A stretch of DNA of 64,000 bases. Source: Nelumbo lutea. Taxonomy: Eukaryota > Streptophyta > Magnoliopsida > Proteales > Nelumbonaceae. Location of the stretch: the NCBI GenBank assembly GCA_022828595.1, contig JAKGHH010000004.1, positions 53,222,422 to 53,286,421 on the forward strand, read 5' to 3'. The notes beneath the pieces were generated by a model, which had not been told where the DNA came from, did not search any database, and saw nothing but the letters and a program-made list of their open reading frames with translations. Both the position numbers and the translations under genes were made by a program. Positions 1 to 10,600 of this stretch are shown here, one piece after another. Every line of letters starts with the position of its first letter. Within the stretch, counting starts at the first letter, position 1.

Positions 1-864
1 AGTAATTGCAGCTATCTCGATTATTGTTATTTTGGTTTAACTGTTTTCACAAATCTTAATGCTATCACTGTTTAACATGGAATGCTATTGTACCCAGTTG
101 AGTGGTGATAAGTGTTGATCGAATGCTGGGTTTGGTCAACTGAATTAGGAAAACACAAGGTTTATTATGGCTATCCTAATAAATCTAAGGTTAAATGCTT
201 GAATGGCAAGAATGCTGAAATTTACCTAAGACTGATGGCCAATCGATTCAACCCGAACCCTTGAACCAGAATTTGGTAAGACTGATTTTCTCTTGTTTGT
301 TTAATTTGTTATTGCTTTCTTATTCTTTTAAACTTTAGTTATTTTTCCACTCAATTACTTTATCCATTCGGTTAAGAGATTACTGATTTGCTCCCTGTGG
401 GATTCGACCTAGTACCACTTTTTACTGCAATTATTTGATTGTGGGACTAGTACTAATTTTGAAGGCTTCGACAACCCATCACCATGCATGGAGTTTGGAG
501 AGCTAGAGAAGATGATGAAGTTTGGCAAAGGTGAAATATTGCCAATGGTTGGAGAAAACAATGGAGAAGGGCATAAATGGTATTTTAAAATTCAACTAGG
601 GATAATTTTGGAAGAAAATTGAATAAGTGCTTATTATATAAGCACTTAAAAAAGATATCGATTTGGGCTTAATAAATAAGCCCTTATTTTTAAAATAAGC
701 ACTTATTTCAGGCTTATTTTCTAAACACCAATAAGTGCTTAATGGTGTGGTTTCAACCCAAATAAGCACTTTTTAACCACTCCCAAATATGGCCTAAGTA
801 TATTTGGGAAAAGGGGTTGCCAAATAGAATTTCAAATCACTTGATCACCTAACTTTCAAAAAAA
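1..864. other. intergenic, repeat-derived sequence without a gene
   Basis: No coding region is recognised. The stretch around 391-475 (a ctccctgtgggattcgacc-type segment) resembles the ends of plant gypsy elements, but I cannot delimit an element. From 610 to 770 there is a cluster of inverted copies of a nine-base word, described separately. Confidence 0.4.
610..775. repeat. palindromic AAGCACTTA/TAAGTGCTT cluster
   Basis: The words aagcactta and taagtgctt recur in both orientations (near 627, 641, 692, 732 and 767), with a gggcttaataaataagccc hairpin near 665. This is typical of a small degraded MITE. Its boundaries and target duplication are not clear. Confidence 0.45.
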
Positions 865-2489
865 GGGAGAAATTCCCGATTACTGCCCTATACTTTGGAC
901 CTAGTTCCACTTTGGTCAACGAACTTTGAAACATGACAATTCGGTACACGAACTTTCAAAACGTGCCAATTTAGTATCTATCATTAATCAATCATTAAGT
1001 GGCATGTGAAAAAGACATAAATGTCTTTCGGGTATCATCTAAATTTCTTTATCAACCATTTGTTCAAATCAAAACCAACTGTCAAATTTTTCATCAGTCC
1101 CCCTGTTTTGGTTATTCTTCAAAATTTGAGGTTCAAGATCAAGATCGTTTGTAGAAACATATGAGATATTGGATCAAAGGCGCACAAATTATAAAACAAT
1201 TGGACAAGCAATCTAGCAAGAGTTTATATTTGCTCCTGCTACCAACGAAACAACGCTGGGTACACCATCATTTTGCACGGTACATTGCAACCATGAATTA
1301 GAAATATCTATATAAATGGCAATATACAAAGATAGGTCTTTAATTCATTCTTCAGTCTTCACGTTAATTTTCTTTTAAGGGGTAATTTAAGTTCAATTTA
1401 GAGGTGCCAATGCCTTCTCAACATCCTAATACGATTTCAAGAAATAATAATAATTTTGTCCATTCAACTCCTGTAAACCGTTTAGATTCAAATGAACCAA
1501 AGTTTCCTAGGAGTTCAAATACAATAATTTCTAGTGGTTCCATGGATGACCATGAGAAATTAAACAAGCAACACCTAGAACAGGATTATGTTCTCAACCA
1601 TCTTGGAGGGGATAATCACTACAACAAAATCCAGATTCAGTTCCACTAGACTTGAATGTGAGATTTTAGTCACCAAGCTCTCCAAATTCCAATGTGAGGG
1701 TTGATTCACCACAACCTGACCTTGGCATTGCAGCTTTGAGGATGATAAGATTGTTTTTCTTCCATTTGATTTGCTAGGGATTATTGCCTTATTGGTGTTG
1801 GAGTTACAACTCTTGTAGTTCAAAAGGAAATGAAATGGCCGACTTGATAAGGGAGCAGGAAATAGATAATTGTGTTGTAAAAGAGTTACACTCTTGCCAC
1901 CGGATGGGAGGGTGATTTGTACATCTATGTATCCTAATTGGGGGGAAAATTTCCATTTGTAAATTGTAATACCAAATCCATCATTTAATAGAAGTGAGAT
2001 TTTTTTTCCTAGTTCCAATTAATCAAAAACTTGGTTTTCATTTGTATTTTCATGAAAAAAAAATCCTACTTGAGTTTAATGGCAGTGAACAAATACTAGG
2101 AGAATCAAAACAAAAACAGAATAAACCAAATACTAGATTTTTCAATGTAATATAATAAAGAATAGGGTGCATCATTATTACCTATTTTTATTACAAATCA
2201 CATCTAAATGCTGATTTTGGTGTTTATGACAAAGAGTTTGGGTTCTGTTTCATCTTCTTGAGGAAGAAGATGATGAACAATGTTTTATTTTCAATGATAG
2301 TTTTGACATTTTCGAAAGTGTTAAGCCGTACATGATGTCACCCATGATGCACATAACTAATTCTCCGTTAGTGATAGGTATTAGATTGGCACGCTTTGAA
2401 AGTTTGGGTATTGAATTGTCACATTTTAAAGTTTGGAGACCAAAGTGGCACTAGGCTCAAAGTACAATATACTAATCGGGAAGTTTCCC
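865..2489. mobile_element. non-autonomous DNA element with ~150-bp terminal inverted repeats
   Basis: The left end (865 to about 1010, starting gggagaaattcccgatta) and the reverse complement of the right end (2489 down to about 2340, starting gggaaacttcccgatta) align over about 150 bp. Shared blocks include ccactttggtc, gacaattc and cgtgccaat. The 1.3-kb interior has only short ORFs (81 codons at 1404 plus, 147 codons at 1575-2018 minus) that I do not recognise, and no transposase. Both flanks are A-rich, so I could not establish a target duplication. It abuts the next element. Confidence 0.65.
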
Positions 2490-3126
2490 AAAACAGTAAA
2501 TTATAAAAACCTCCCCTAAGGTTTTTGACAATCATAAAAACCTCCCCTCAAATTTTACTTAACAAAAACCTCCCGTAAACTTTTGAAAAACTCAACACAA
2601 ACCTTCTTCCATCACTAACCCTAGGAAAATGTTTGACTAATGCATTGTTTTTTTGGAAAAATACCTATTTTACCCTTTTTATATGATTTTATATAGTGTT
2701 TTATTAAAGTAACTTCGAAAAAACTATAACTTGGTATATCTCCTCTAACGATTCTCTGAGCCATCCCTTCCACCACAGTAGTCTTACCCAGACCAGGCTC
2801 TCCAATCAAAACTGGATTAATGTTCTTTGTTCTTCTTGAAAGAATCCTTATAAATCTTCATCCCTACCAATGACTAGGGGCATGTTTGTTTCCTCTTAAC
2901 TCTTATCTCTTAAGAGAAATCTTTTAACTTTAAGAGAATGATTGTTGCTCATTTCCTCTTATCTCTTATCTCTTAAAGTGCAACCATGCAACTCTTTGTT
3001 TTCCAATGATACCCCCAAAAAGATAAACAAAAACTCTCATGTATGGGGTCAAAATGGATATTTGATCATTTTCAAAATTAAGAATTCAGAACAACATTCT
3101 CTACATTCATAGTTTAGAGGAAAGAA

Positions 3127-4947
3127 TGAAGGAAGGGGAAATCCATCATATGGATGGCCGAATCATGCTGGATGGTGGGGTGAAATTTCAAAAAAAATTC
3201 TTTTTACCCTTCTAGGAATCACATTCAAAGTTTTAGAAAAATGCATTTTTTAAGGATCGTTCTTGCACCGAACCGGACTAGATCTGAAACCAAAAGAAAG
3301 GGAGAAGAATACCTATTACAGATTTCACACATGTAGTTCCCAAAGTGGGTGTTTACGCCCAAAGAGGGTACCAAAACCAGCCTCCACTAAAGATGACGCA
3401 GCTTAGGGTGAAGCTAGTTCAGCAACACACTCCTTCAACAAGAACTGGAATCTAATAGCTTGGATTAAGCAAGGGAGATGAGCATGAAATAAATCAGATG
3501 TTTTCTTGCAAAATCAGATATCAGAACTAATCTCTATTAGTTCAAGAATGGAGGTTGAATTAGGGTTAGGGTGGCAAGAGCAGAAGGAGAGAGAGAAAAC
3601 TGAGAGCATTGTGTAAACTAGAGCAGTTCGCCCACCTCCATTTATATACCTTAAAAAGCAGCTCTCCTAATCCAATTAGGAGCTTCCTAATCCAAATCTT
3701 TATTTGGATTTGGACTCATTAAGTAGATAAGACTTATCATCTTATCCTATCTTCTAATCCAAACCCATATCCATACCTAAATTGGCCCATGTCACATGAC
3801 TGCTTTAAACAGTCATGTGACATCCTGATTACTCCAATTAATATGGGTCTTAGGCCCATTAAGCAAGTGGTTCATGTCCCCTTTTAGTTGCTAGCCAATT
3901 TGACTCTCTTTGTATGGAGTGGGATCCCAACATTGACCTCACAAAAGCCCATATGGGTTTAGCCTAGATTCTGTGACAAAGCTTGGCCGAATTCATTGGT
4001 AAGCACAGTGAACCCCTGAGTCCATCAGTATCGGCTCTTAATGGGCCCAACATTTATACTAAATGGTCATTGAGTTCAACCATCTTATGAAGGCTCAAGG
4101 ACAATGGTCTTAAGTGAGATTAGGCCATCAGGTATAATAACCCTAAATGGTCTTACACTTAACCTCTCAGCCCTTAATGATCAAACACTACCCGACAATG
4201 GAGGACATCTCCCTCGGTTGTAAGGTGCAGTGTTGCACTCTCTGCTCAGATGGATCCCGGGAATTAAAACATTTTGCAAACATTTTTCATAAAACATAAT
4301 ATATATACATATATATATTCATATAAATATATTTTGTAAAACAAATCTCAAATATGGTTGAAATCGATTGTCGACAATTTTGGTTTCCATTAGAGAGTGC
4401 AGTCCCGATCATTCACTTTGCCCGACAAAGGGGCTGATCCTGTCACTATGATCACCCACTCGAGTGAATTCTCAGACTGCCCCAACATACACAGGTTTTG
4501 ACCCCCTTTAAGGATCTCATTGATTGGCATATCAAGGACAACCCAATCCATCACCCAGTGTAGTATCATAATCGAGTTTAGGGGTTAAGTGTAACTTTCC
4601 AATTTTGCCCACTAGTCTCCAAGGTCCAGGGGCATAACTGGAAAATGGTTCGGGTTCAGTGTTTCAAACAAACACACACTACATGTGCTTCGGGTCTCAC
4701 TCTGGTAACTGAGACAAGTCACCCCAACCAATTTGGTTAGTGTCAGCCTTGGCAAGATAAACTTCTCCAAGTCTATCCAACAGTTGAGAACACTCTAAAC
4801 TAACATGAGTCTCATAAGTGTCTGGTTTAAGGATAATTACATAGAAATACACCAAATATAACATGAATTAATTATGTGCTTTTATTCATTTACAATAAAT
4901 GCATATGTACATCATTCTGATTGGAGCTAAGGGCATATTGTCTAACA
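3127..4947 (-). mobile_element. solo LTR of a Ty1/copia family (copy A)
   Basis: This 1821-bp sequence reads tgttagacaatatgccc at its start and ccccttccttca at its end on the minus strand. It is flanked on both sides by the 5-bp duplication aagaa (3122-3126 and 4948-4952). Similar copies lie at 20433-21481, 25034-26984, 27464-28665 and about 46000-47832 on the plus strand. Perfect duplication with no internal region marks a solo LTR made by recombination. A TATA-like tatataaatgg motif lies near 3640 on the minus strand. It interrupts the HSP101 pseudogene. Confidence 0.9.
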
Positions 4948-5389
4948 AAGAAAACCTCACCAATACCAATATACCTCTTAATGTAATTATTGCACTTTCA
5001 GATGTCAGACTTTAGAGCAAACGAACATGCTCTAGATCTAGCTTCCCAGCTTGCTCAACAAGGTCACAGCCACAAGTTTTCAAAGTCTAAAAATGGGTGT
5101 CACTGGAAGCACTTCCAACCTTTCTTCCTTCTTTCTCTTGAAGCTTTTCAACCTCTGATTCCACTCTTTTCGCACTAATCCCAACCTCCTTGAGGAGATC
5201 TCCTATTTGGGAGCCCTCAAGAAGACTGAGAATCAATTGATCAATGGCAAGATGGGTAATTTCCACGAGATTTCTACAACGATTAGCCTCACTTGATTAC
5301 CTTAATCAAATAAGTGCTTGCAAGGGTTTCATTTGGGGCTGGATGTTGAGACGGAATTTTCTTCATGGATTGATTAAGGACTTGTTCAA

Positions 5390-5546
5390 GAGTTCACATC
5401 TGCACCCCACAGTGCCCCATAGTACATCCCCACCTTGTATCGAGAACATCTCCCATACTTATTATTGGGAGATGTTCCCAATACAAGGTGAGGATGTGCT
5501 GTGGGGCATTGTGGGGCGCCCCCTTGTGAGGCACAAATGTGAACTC
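5390..5546. mobile_element. 157-bp foldback MITE
   Basis: Almost the whole element is one hairpin. It begins gagttcacatctgcacccc and ends gatgtgaactc-like (aaatgtgaactc), with arms meeting near cccatacttattattggg. It is flanked by cttgttcaa (5381-5389) and ctcgttcaa (5547-5555), a 9-bp duplication with one mismatch. That length is typical of Mutator-type elements. It splits the HSP101 pseudogene, whose homology resumes on each side. Confidence 0.85.
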
Positions 5547-6382
5547 CTCGTTCAAAGGAGTTCACAGCCTTATCTCCACCACCAGCATCAACAATTGCTT
5601 GCTAGGAGGATACCATTTTGGGTTAGTTATTAATGTGATTGTAAACTGTGCATGACCATAGTGCATTGCTAGTTCATTAGCCCCGACAATAACCTCGTTT
5701 GTTTTTGTGAGTGAACTTGTTAGGGTTCATTTTTACTTCTAAACTCCCTATTCTCGGTTCTTGATCAGGAAAATAAAACTTCAAAATTCAATTAGCGAAA
5801 ATGAAGTAATGTATATACAAACTTGATGCTCTTCACTTGTTTAAGCTTAACTTTGCTAGTAATTTTCGATTAAAATGCAATTAAAACACATCTAAGATCT
5901 ACAAATATTAAAAGAAAAAAGAAAAAAAAATGATAGCATTAATTTCTCCAAGACTAATGCATGAGAAACTGTCAAAATTCAACTTTGCCATCCAGACTCC
6001 AAATGGTGGAGTCCTCTATATTAGAAGAGTCTGGACTTATGGCCCCTACGGGTTTGCACCCTGTTTCCATGGTATGAGTCCAAACTCAATGGAGTTTCAC
6101 AAGTGGGAGATTGAAAGAAGAGAAAATGGACGGCAAATAGGTTATTCAAATTAAAGTTTATTTTAGTAAAATTTTATGTGAAATTATATATAAAAGGATA
6201 AATTTTGTATTTAAAATATACTTTAGTAATATATTAATCAAACATTTTCCTTGTGGGACATTGATGGAAGGGAGGTTTATGTTGAGTTTTTCAAAAATTT
6301 AGGGGAGATTTTTGTTAAAGTAAAACTTGAGGGAGGTTTTTATGATTGTTAGAAATCTTAGGAAAAATTTTTATATTTTACT

Positions 6383-6546
6383 AAAAAAGGGAGAATGACC
6401 ATTCAATATATTCCAAGAAATCTTAACCCTACCGTATAGTTGGGTGGGTGCCAGGTTCAATACACTAGCGATTATTGGTGTTTATTTTGAATTGTATAGG
6501 ATAGTAGAATTCGGAATTCTGACATGTCCTAAAAAAACACCACTTA
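6383..6546. other. spacer between two inverted-repeat elements
   Basis: No gene or repeat is recognised. It begins with aaaaaagggagaa, a 13-mer also found at 859-871 at the left edge of the 865-2489 element. Confidence 0.4.
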
Positions 6547-6971
6547 GTATATGTTTGGTTCCGTTTACATTTATTGAGTAAATGTTTATTGACATCAACA
6601 AATGCCTCATTTAATTGCATTTACGTGTATCAAAATTTTACAGAAAACAAATTTTGGTTTTTGTGCGCCTCTCCATTTCAAGAACTTTCATTCTGGAGCT
6701 TCTTGGTAGACGTTTTATTGGCATTTTACTGATGTAGCATCTAATGGCAGCACCTATGTGTCTTAAGCGCTGTCATTAAGTATATTCTTAGGTTTTGCAC
6801 GGTCATTAGGCTATGTTCAGAAACAATACAAAATTAAATATATACATACAAATATATGCAAAATAATATAAAATATAAGATTTTACACTCTACAAATTTA
6901 TATTTAAATTTTAAATATATTTCTCGGTTTTGCAATCACAGCAAAGCGTAGGTAAACGGAACCAAACACCC
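6547..6971. mobile_element. 425-bp MITE with TTA flanks, upstream of eIF3c
   Basis: The ends share gtttggttccgtttac (6552-6567 plus; reverse complement at 6955-6968). Both flanks read tta (6544-6546 and 6972-6974), as expected for a PIF/Harbinger (Tourist-like) insertion. The interior is AT-rich and non-coding. It ends about 675 bp before the eIF3c start codon. Confidence 0.65.
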
Positions 6972-6974
6972 TTA

Positions 6975-7646
6975 TTATTCGCGTGCGGTTTTCCCATTCC
7001 CATTATCCCTTCAACCCTTCGTCTCAGTCGTCTTTGGTTCGCTTGAGTTTTAGCAGGTTTAAATATCCCTAACCCAGCTGCTCAATTTGGGGGGAGGTCT
7101 ACTGGTCTAGGCGTCTCCACTCTCCAGCGCAGAAGACCCAATAGCTCTGGTAACTCTGGTTCGCGTAAGAACGGGTGGATAACAAACCAAATCTGTGCTT
7201 AAGACTCTCAAGAACGCCAGAAGATCAAATACTCTCCCTTAATCTTCTTTTCTGCATTGTAAGATTCAATTCCATTTTTCTCGTTTTATCTCAACTATTC
7301 TGAAAAAAAATTATTAGAATATTTCTGTTTACGAAGCTTTTTTGCTGGTCGGATACCTCAGGAAATGGGATATGCCCACAGCCCTCATCCATCTTGCGAC
7401 CAGTCATGGCGTAATGGAAGACAGGCTTTTGGTATAAGATTTTCCTTCGTGGGTGCAGTCGACCCTAGAAGAGGATGTTAGATCCTCGCTCCTGATGTGG
7501 TGTCTTTAGATTAGGTTTCTGTTTTCTTCTTTCTGTATCTCAATATTTAAGTTATATTATTTGCCAGTTCTTCAGTAATTTAAGTTCTTTTTTTACAGCT
7601 TTTTTTAAGGCTTTTGTTTGGTTGAAAGCTTAAAACACTCAAAACA
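6975..7646 (+). promoter_or_regulatory. eIF3c promoter and 5' leader, candidate leader intron
   Basis: This is the unique sequence between the MITE and the eIF3c ATG. A ccctaaccc motif at 7067-7074 resembles the telo-box common in plant translation genes, just after an AT-rich tttaaatat. A leader intron is plausible from gtaaga at 7259 to tttttttacag ending at 7598 (340 bp), leaving a 48-base leader exon before the ATG. Splice sites are by eye; transcript data are needed. Confidence 0.45.
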
Positions 7647-10600
7647 ATGGCGTCTCGGTTCTGGGTTCAGGTTCATGCATTCTCTTATATGAACTGTATC
7701 GTGATTATCAAATTTTGAAGAAGCATGTATATTCAACTAATGCGAAAATTGTATGTCTGTGTGTTTTGTTCACAGAGTGATAATGACACTGAGGAGGAGG
7801 AGAGTGATTACGAGGATGACATTGATGCTGGTGGTGTTGGCGAGTCTGCTGGAGCAGCTGCTGGAAGCAGATATCTCGAAGGGAATGCGAGCGATAGTGA
7901 TGATTCTGATGGTCAGAAGCGTGTGGTTAGATCTGCAAAAGATAAGCGGTTTGAGGAGATGATATCTACTGTGGACCAGATGAAGAATGCCATGAAGATA
8001 AATGACTGGGTAAGTCTCCAGGAGAGCTTTGACAAGATAAACAAACAGCTTGAGAAGGTTATCCGGGTGGCCGAATCTGAAAAGGTCCCTGCACTTTATA
8101 TCAAGACTCTAGTGATGTTAGAGGACTTCTTGGCTCAGGCATTAGCCAATAAGGATGCAAAGAAGAAGATGAGTAGTAGCAATGCCAAAGCATTGAATTC
8201 CATGAAGCAGAAGCTTAAGAAAAACAATAAGCAATTTGAGGATCTGATTAATAAATACAGGGAAAATCCTGAGAATGAGGATGAAGGAGAGCAGGAGCAG
8301 ACGGAGGATGAGGATGAATCAGGTTCAGAGTTTGAGGAGGACCCATCAAAGATTGCAATGATGTCAGATTCTGGGGAAGAGGATGAGGAAGAAGATGACG
8401 AGGGTGGGGATAACCAAGCTGAGGGGACTGGAGTTTGGGAGAAAAAGATGAGCAAGAAAGATAAACTTATGGACAAGCAATTCATGAAGGACCCAAGTGA
8501 AATCACCTGGGATACAGTTGACAAGAAGCTTAAGGAGATCGTTGCTGGAAGGGGTCGGAAGGGAACTGGAAGGGTTGAGCAGGTTGAGCAGCTCACCTTC
8601 CTTACAAGGGTTGCCAAGACTCCTGCCCAGAAGCTTGAGATCCTATTTAATGTCGTTTCTGCCCAGTTTGATGTGAACCCAAGTCTCAGTGGACACATGC
8701 CTATAAACGTATGGAAGAAGTGTGTGCAGAACATGCTTGTGATACTTGACATCCTTGAGCAGTATCCGAACATTGTGGTAGATGATTTAGTTGAACCTGA
8801 CGAAAAGGAGACCCAGAAAGGGGCAGACTATAAGGAGATGATTCGTGTTTGGGGGAATTTGGTTGCATTCCTTGAAAGGATTGATGCTGAGTTCTTTAAA
8901 AGCTTGCAATCCGCTGATCCACACACTCGGGAGTATGTTGAGAGACTGAGGGATGAACCTACATTCCTTGTTCTTGCCCAGAATGTTCAGGATTATCTGG
9001 AAAGGATTGAAGATTTTAAGTCAGCTGCAAAGGTAGCACTGAGACGTGTTGAGCTAATATATTATAAACCCCAAGAAGTTTATGATGCCATGAGGAAGCT
9101 GGCTGAGCGTACAGAGAGTGTAGAGAATGGGGAAACTGAAGGAAATGAGGAGCCCCAAGCAGTTGAGGAGACTAGGGGCCCTCCTTCCTTTGTTGTTACC
9201 CCTGAGCTTGTGCCTCGAAGATCCACTTTTCCGGAAAATAGCAGGACATTGATGGATGTACTGGTTTCCCTTATTTACAAGTATGGGGATGAGCGAACCA
9301 AAGCTCGTGCAATGCTCTGTGATATATACCACCATGCTATTCTGGATGACTTTTCAACCTCCCGTGATTTATTACTGATGAGTCATTTGCAGGATGGGGT
9401 TCAACATATGGATATTTCAACTCAGATTCTTTTCAACAGGGCTATGGCTCAACTTGGTCTTTGTGCATTTAGGGTCGGGCTAATAGCAGAGGCACATGGA
9501 TGCCTTTCTGAACTATATGCAGGTGGTAGGGTAAAGGAATTACTTGCACAGGGTGTTTCACAGAGCCGTTATCATGACAAGACTCCTGAACAGGTACATG
9601 CTTTGTATGCTATAAATGTCCTATATTGCATTTGCTTACTTCCTCGTTTGGTTGGAAGAGTTTTAGTTAAAAGATTGCCAATACCAGTTAAAGGAATTGG
9701 AGTAGGGGCAAAATCTCTCTCTCTCTCTTTCTCAATCTCTCTTTTGTTTTATGGGGTGTTTGATTTTTTTTAACAATGGAGTGGAAAGGTCTGGTTTGGG
9801 TATGTGTTTAGGATTCAGATTTGTCTAACCTCAAAATCTGGCTATACTGGGACTCAGCTAAATCTGAATTACCAACTTTTACTAATATATGAATGATGGA
9901 TATATAACCATTTGGAGTATCAGGTGGGATGGAGTAGATACAGACATAACCTTTGGCTTTTTTTGTTATTTTTTTTGCACAAGGTGGCTGCTCTTTGTCT
10001 CAAACATGCTTTGTTTACAAGCTCGCTGTCACTTGAAGTATTTGTGATGGAACGTGAGTGGATAATGGTTTCTAAGATAGAAATAAAGCACACTGATGAA
10101 AATGGAGGAGGGTTTCTTTTAAGTTTTCTTATAATCAATGATCTCTTGGTAAGGAATTAACACAGATAATGAGTATACATCAATTGGTCAAAGGTTGCAT
10201 TTTTTCTTTGAAAGCACAAAAGACGTAACTCCCTAGGGCGCCATGGCAGCCCTAGACCCTAGTACACTGCCAAAGTATCTTCCTTTTTGGAGGGAGTGTT
10301 TTTACACTTCTCATTTCGACAATAGAGTCTATATACTTTCTTCTATGGATTTGTTCTGTTGTGCCTTTTTTTTCAAATCTTTGATTTTTCCCTACCCGCT
10401 TGCTGGTTTTTCCTGACAACTCCTGTGAGCACTGCAGAAAAGGAGGTCTAATTGGTGTCTCTCCTTTCACATGTGCTTTCTGTGCAATCCAACTGAGGTG
10501 TCCACCTCTTGCGTTTGGGAGTAGTTTCTTTCTCTTGCAGGAAGTCCCCACCAACTGATTTGAAGACCATTCCTCTGACATCTTTCTTCAATCTGGCTAA

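Larger units (their letters stand above)
2729..5730 (-). pseudogene. HSP101: HSP101/ClpB-type disaggregase, N-terminal half, pseudogene
   Basis: On the minus strand an ATG at 5730 opens with MNPNKFTHKNE, close to the MNPEKFTHKTNE start of plant HSP101. The N-terminal repeat domain follows (ANELAMHYGHAQFT near 5680-5640, then VLNQSMKKIPSQ and LIKVIK near 5380-5290). Next come DQLILSLLEGSQIGDLLKEVG and VESEVEKLQEKEGRKV (5245-5115) and DLVEQAGKLD (near 5050). The first AAA+ domain starts with RILSRRTKN and the Walker A segment [18 protein letters not shown], ending at GDIPS (2850-2729). Intact HSP101 is a cytosolic hexameric chaperone of about 900 residues; only about the first quarter is present. 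Frameshifts, several in-frame stops (one where family members have a Gln codon), a 157-bp MITE at 5390-5546, a solo LTR at 3127-4947 and about 300 bp of unrelated sequence break it. Not functional. Confidence 0.85.
2495..6382. mobile_element. Pack-MULE-like inverted-repeat element carrying an HSP101 fragment
   Basis: The left arm (2495 to about 2645) and the reverse complement of the right arm (6382 down to about 6232) align for about 150 bp. Shared blocks include agtaaa, tataaaaa, acaatcataaaaacctccc, ttgaaaaactcaaca and ggaaaatgtttga. The 3.9-kb span holds no transposase. It contains a minus-strand HSP101/ClpB N-terminal pseudogene, a solo LTR and a foldback MITE. Long inverted repeats around a host-gene fragment are the hallmark of Pack-MULEs. 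No convincing 9-11-bp duplication is visible, so the superfamily is an inference. Confidence 0.6.

Noticed and set aside
2621..2809. A functional AAA+ ATPase gene
   Set aside because: The Walker A block is preceded by stops, frameshifts and insertions and followed by unrelated sequence.
7320..7540. A snoRNA in the eIF3c leader intron
   Set aside because: A gaggat/atcctc hairpin is visible, but no convincing C/D or H/ACA box set.
8135..8773. 212-codon minus-strand ORF
   Set aside because: It is the antisense shadow of the acidic Glu/Asp-rich eIF3c exon 2.
9594..9773. Continuation of the eIF3c reading frame beyond 9593
   Set aside because: Homology jumps to 16859 and a consensus donor gtacat starts at 9594; the extra residues end in low-complexity sequence.
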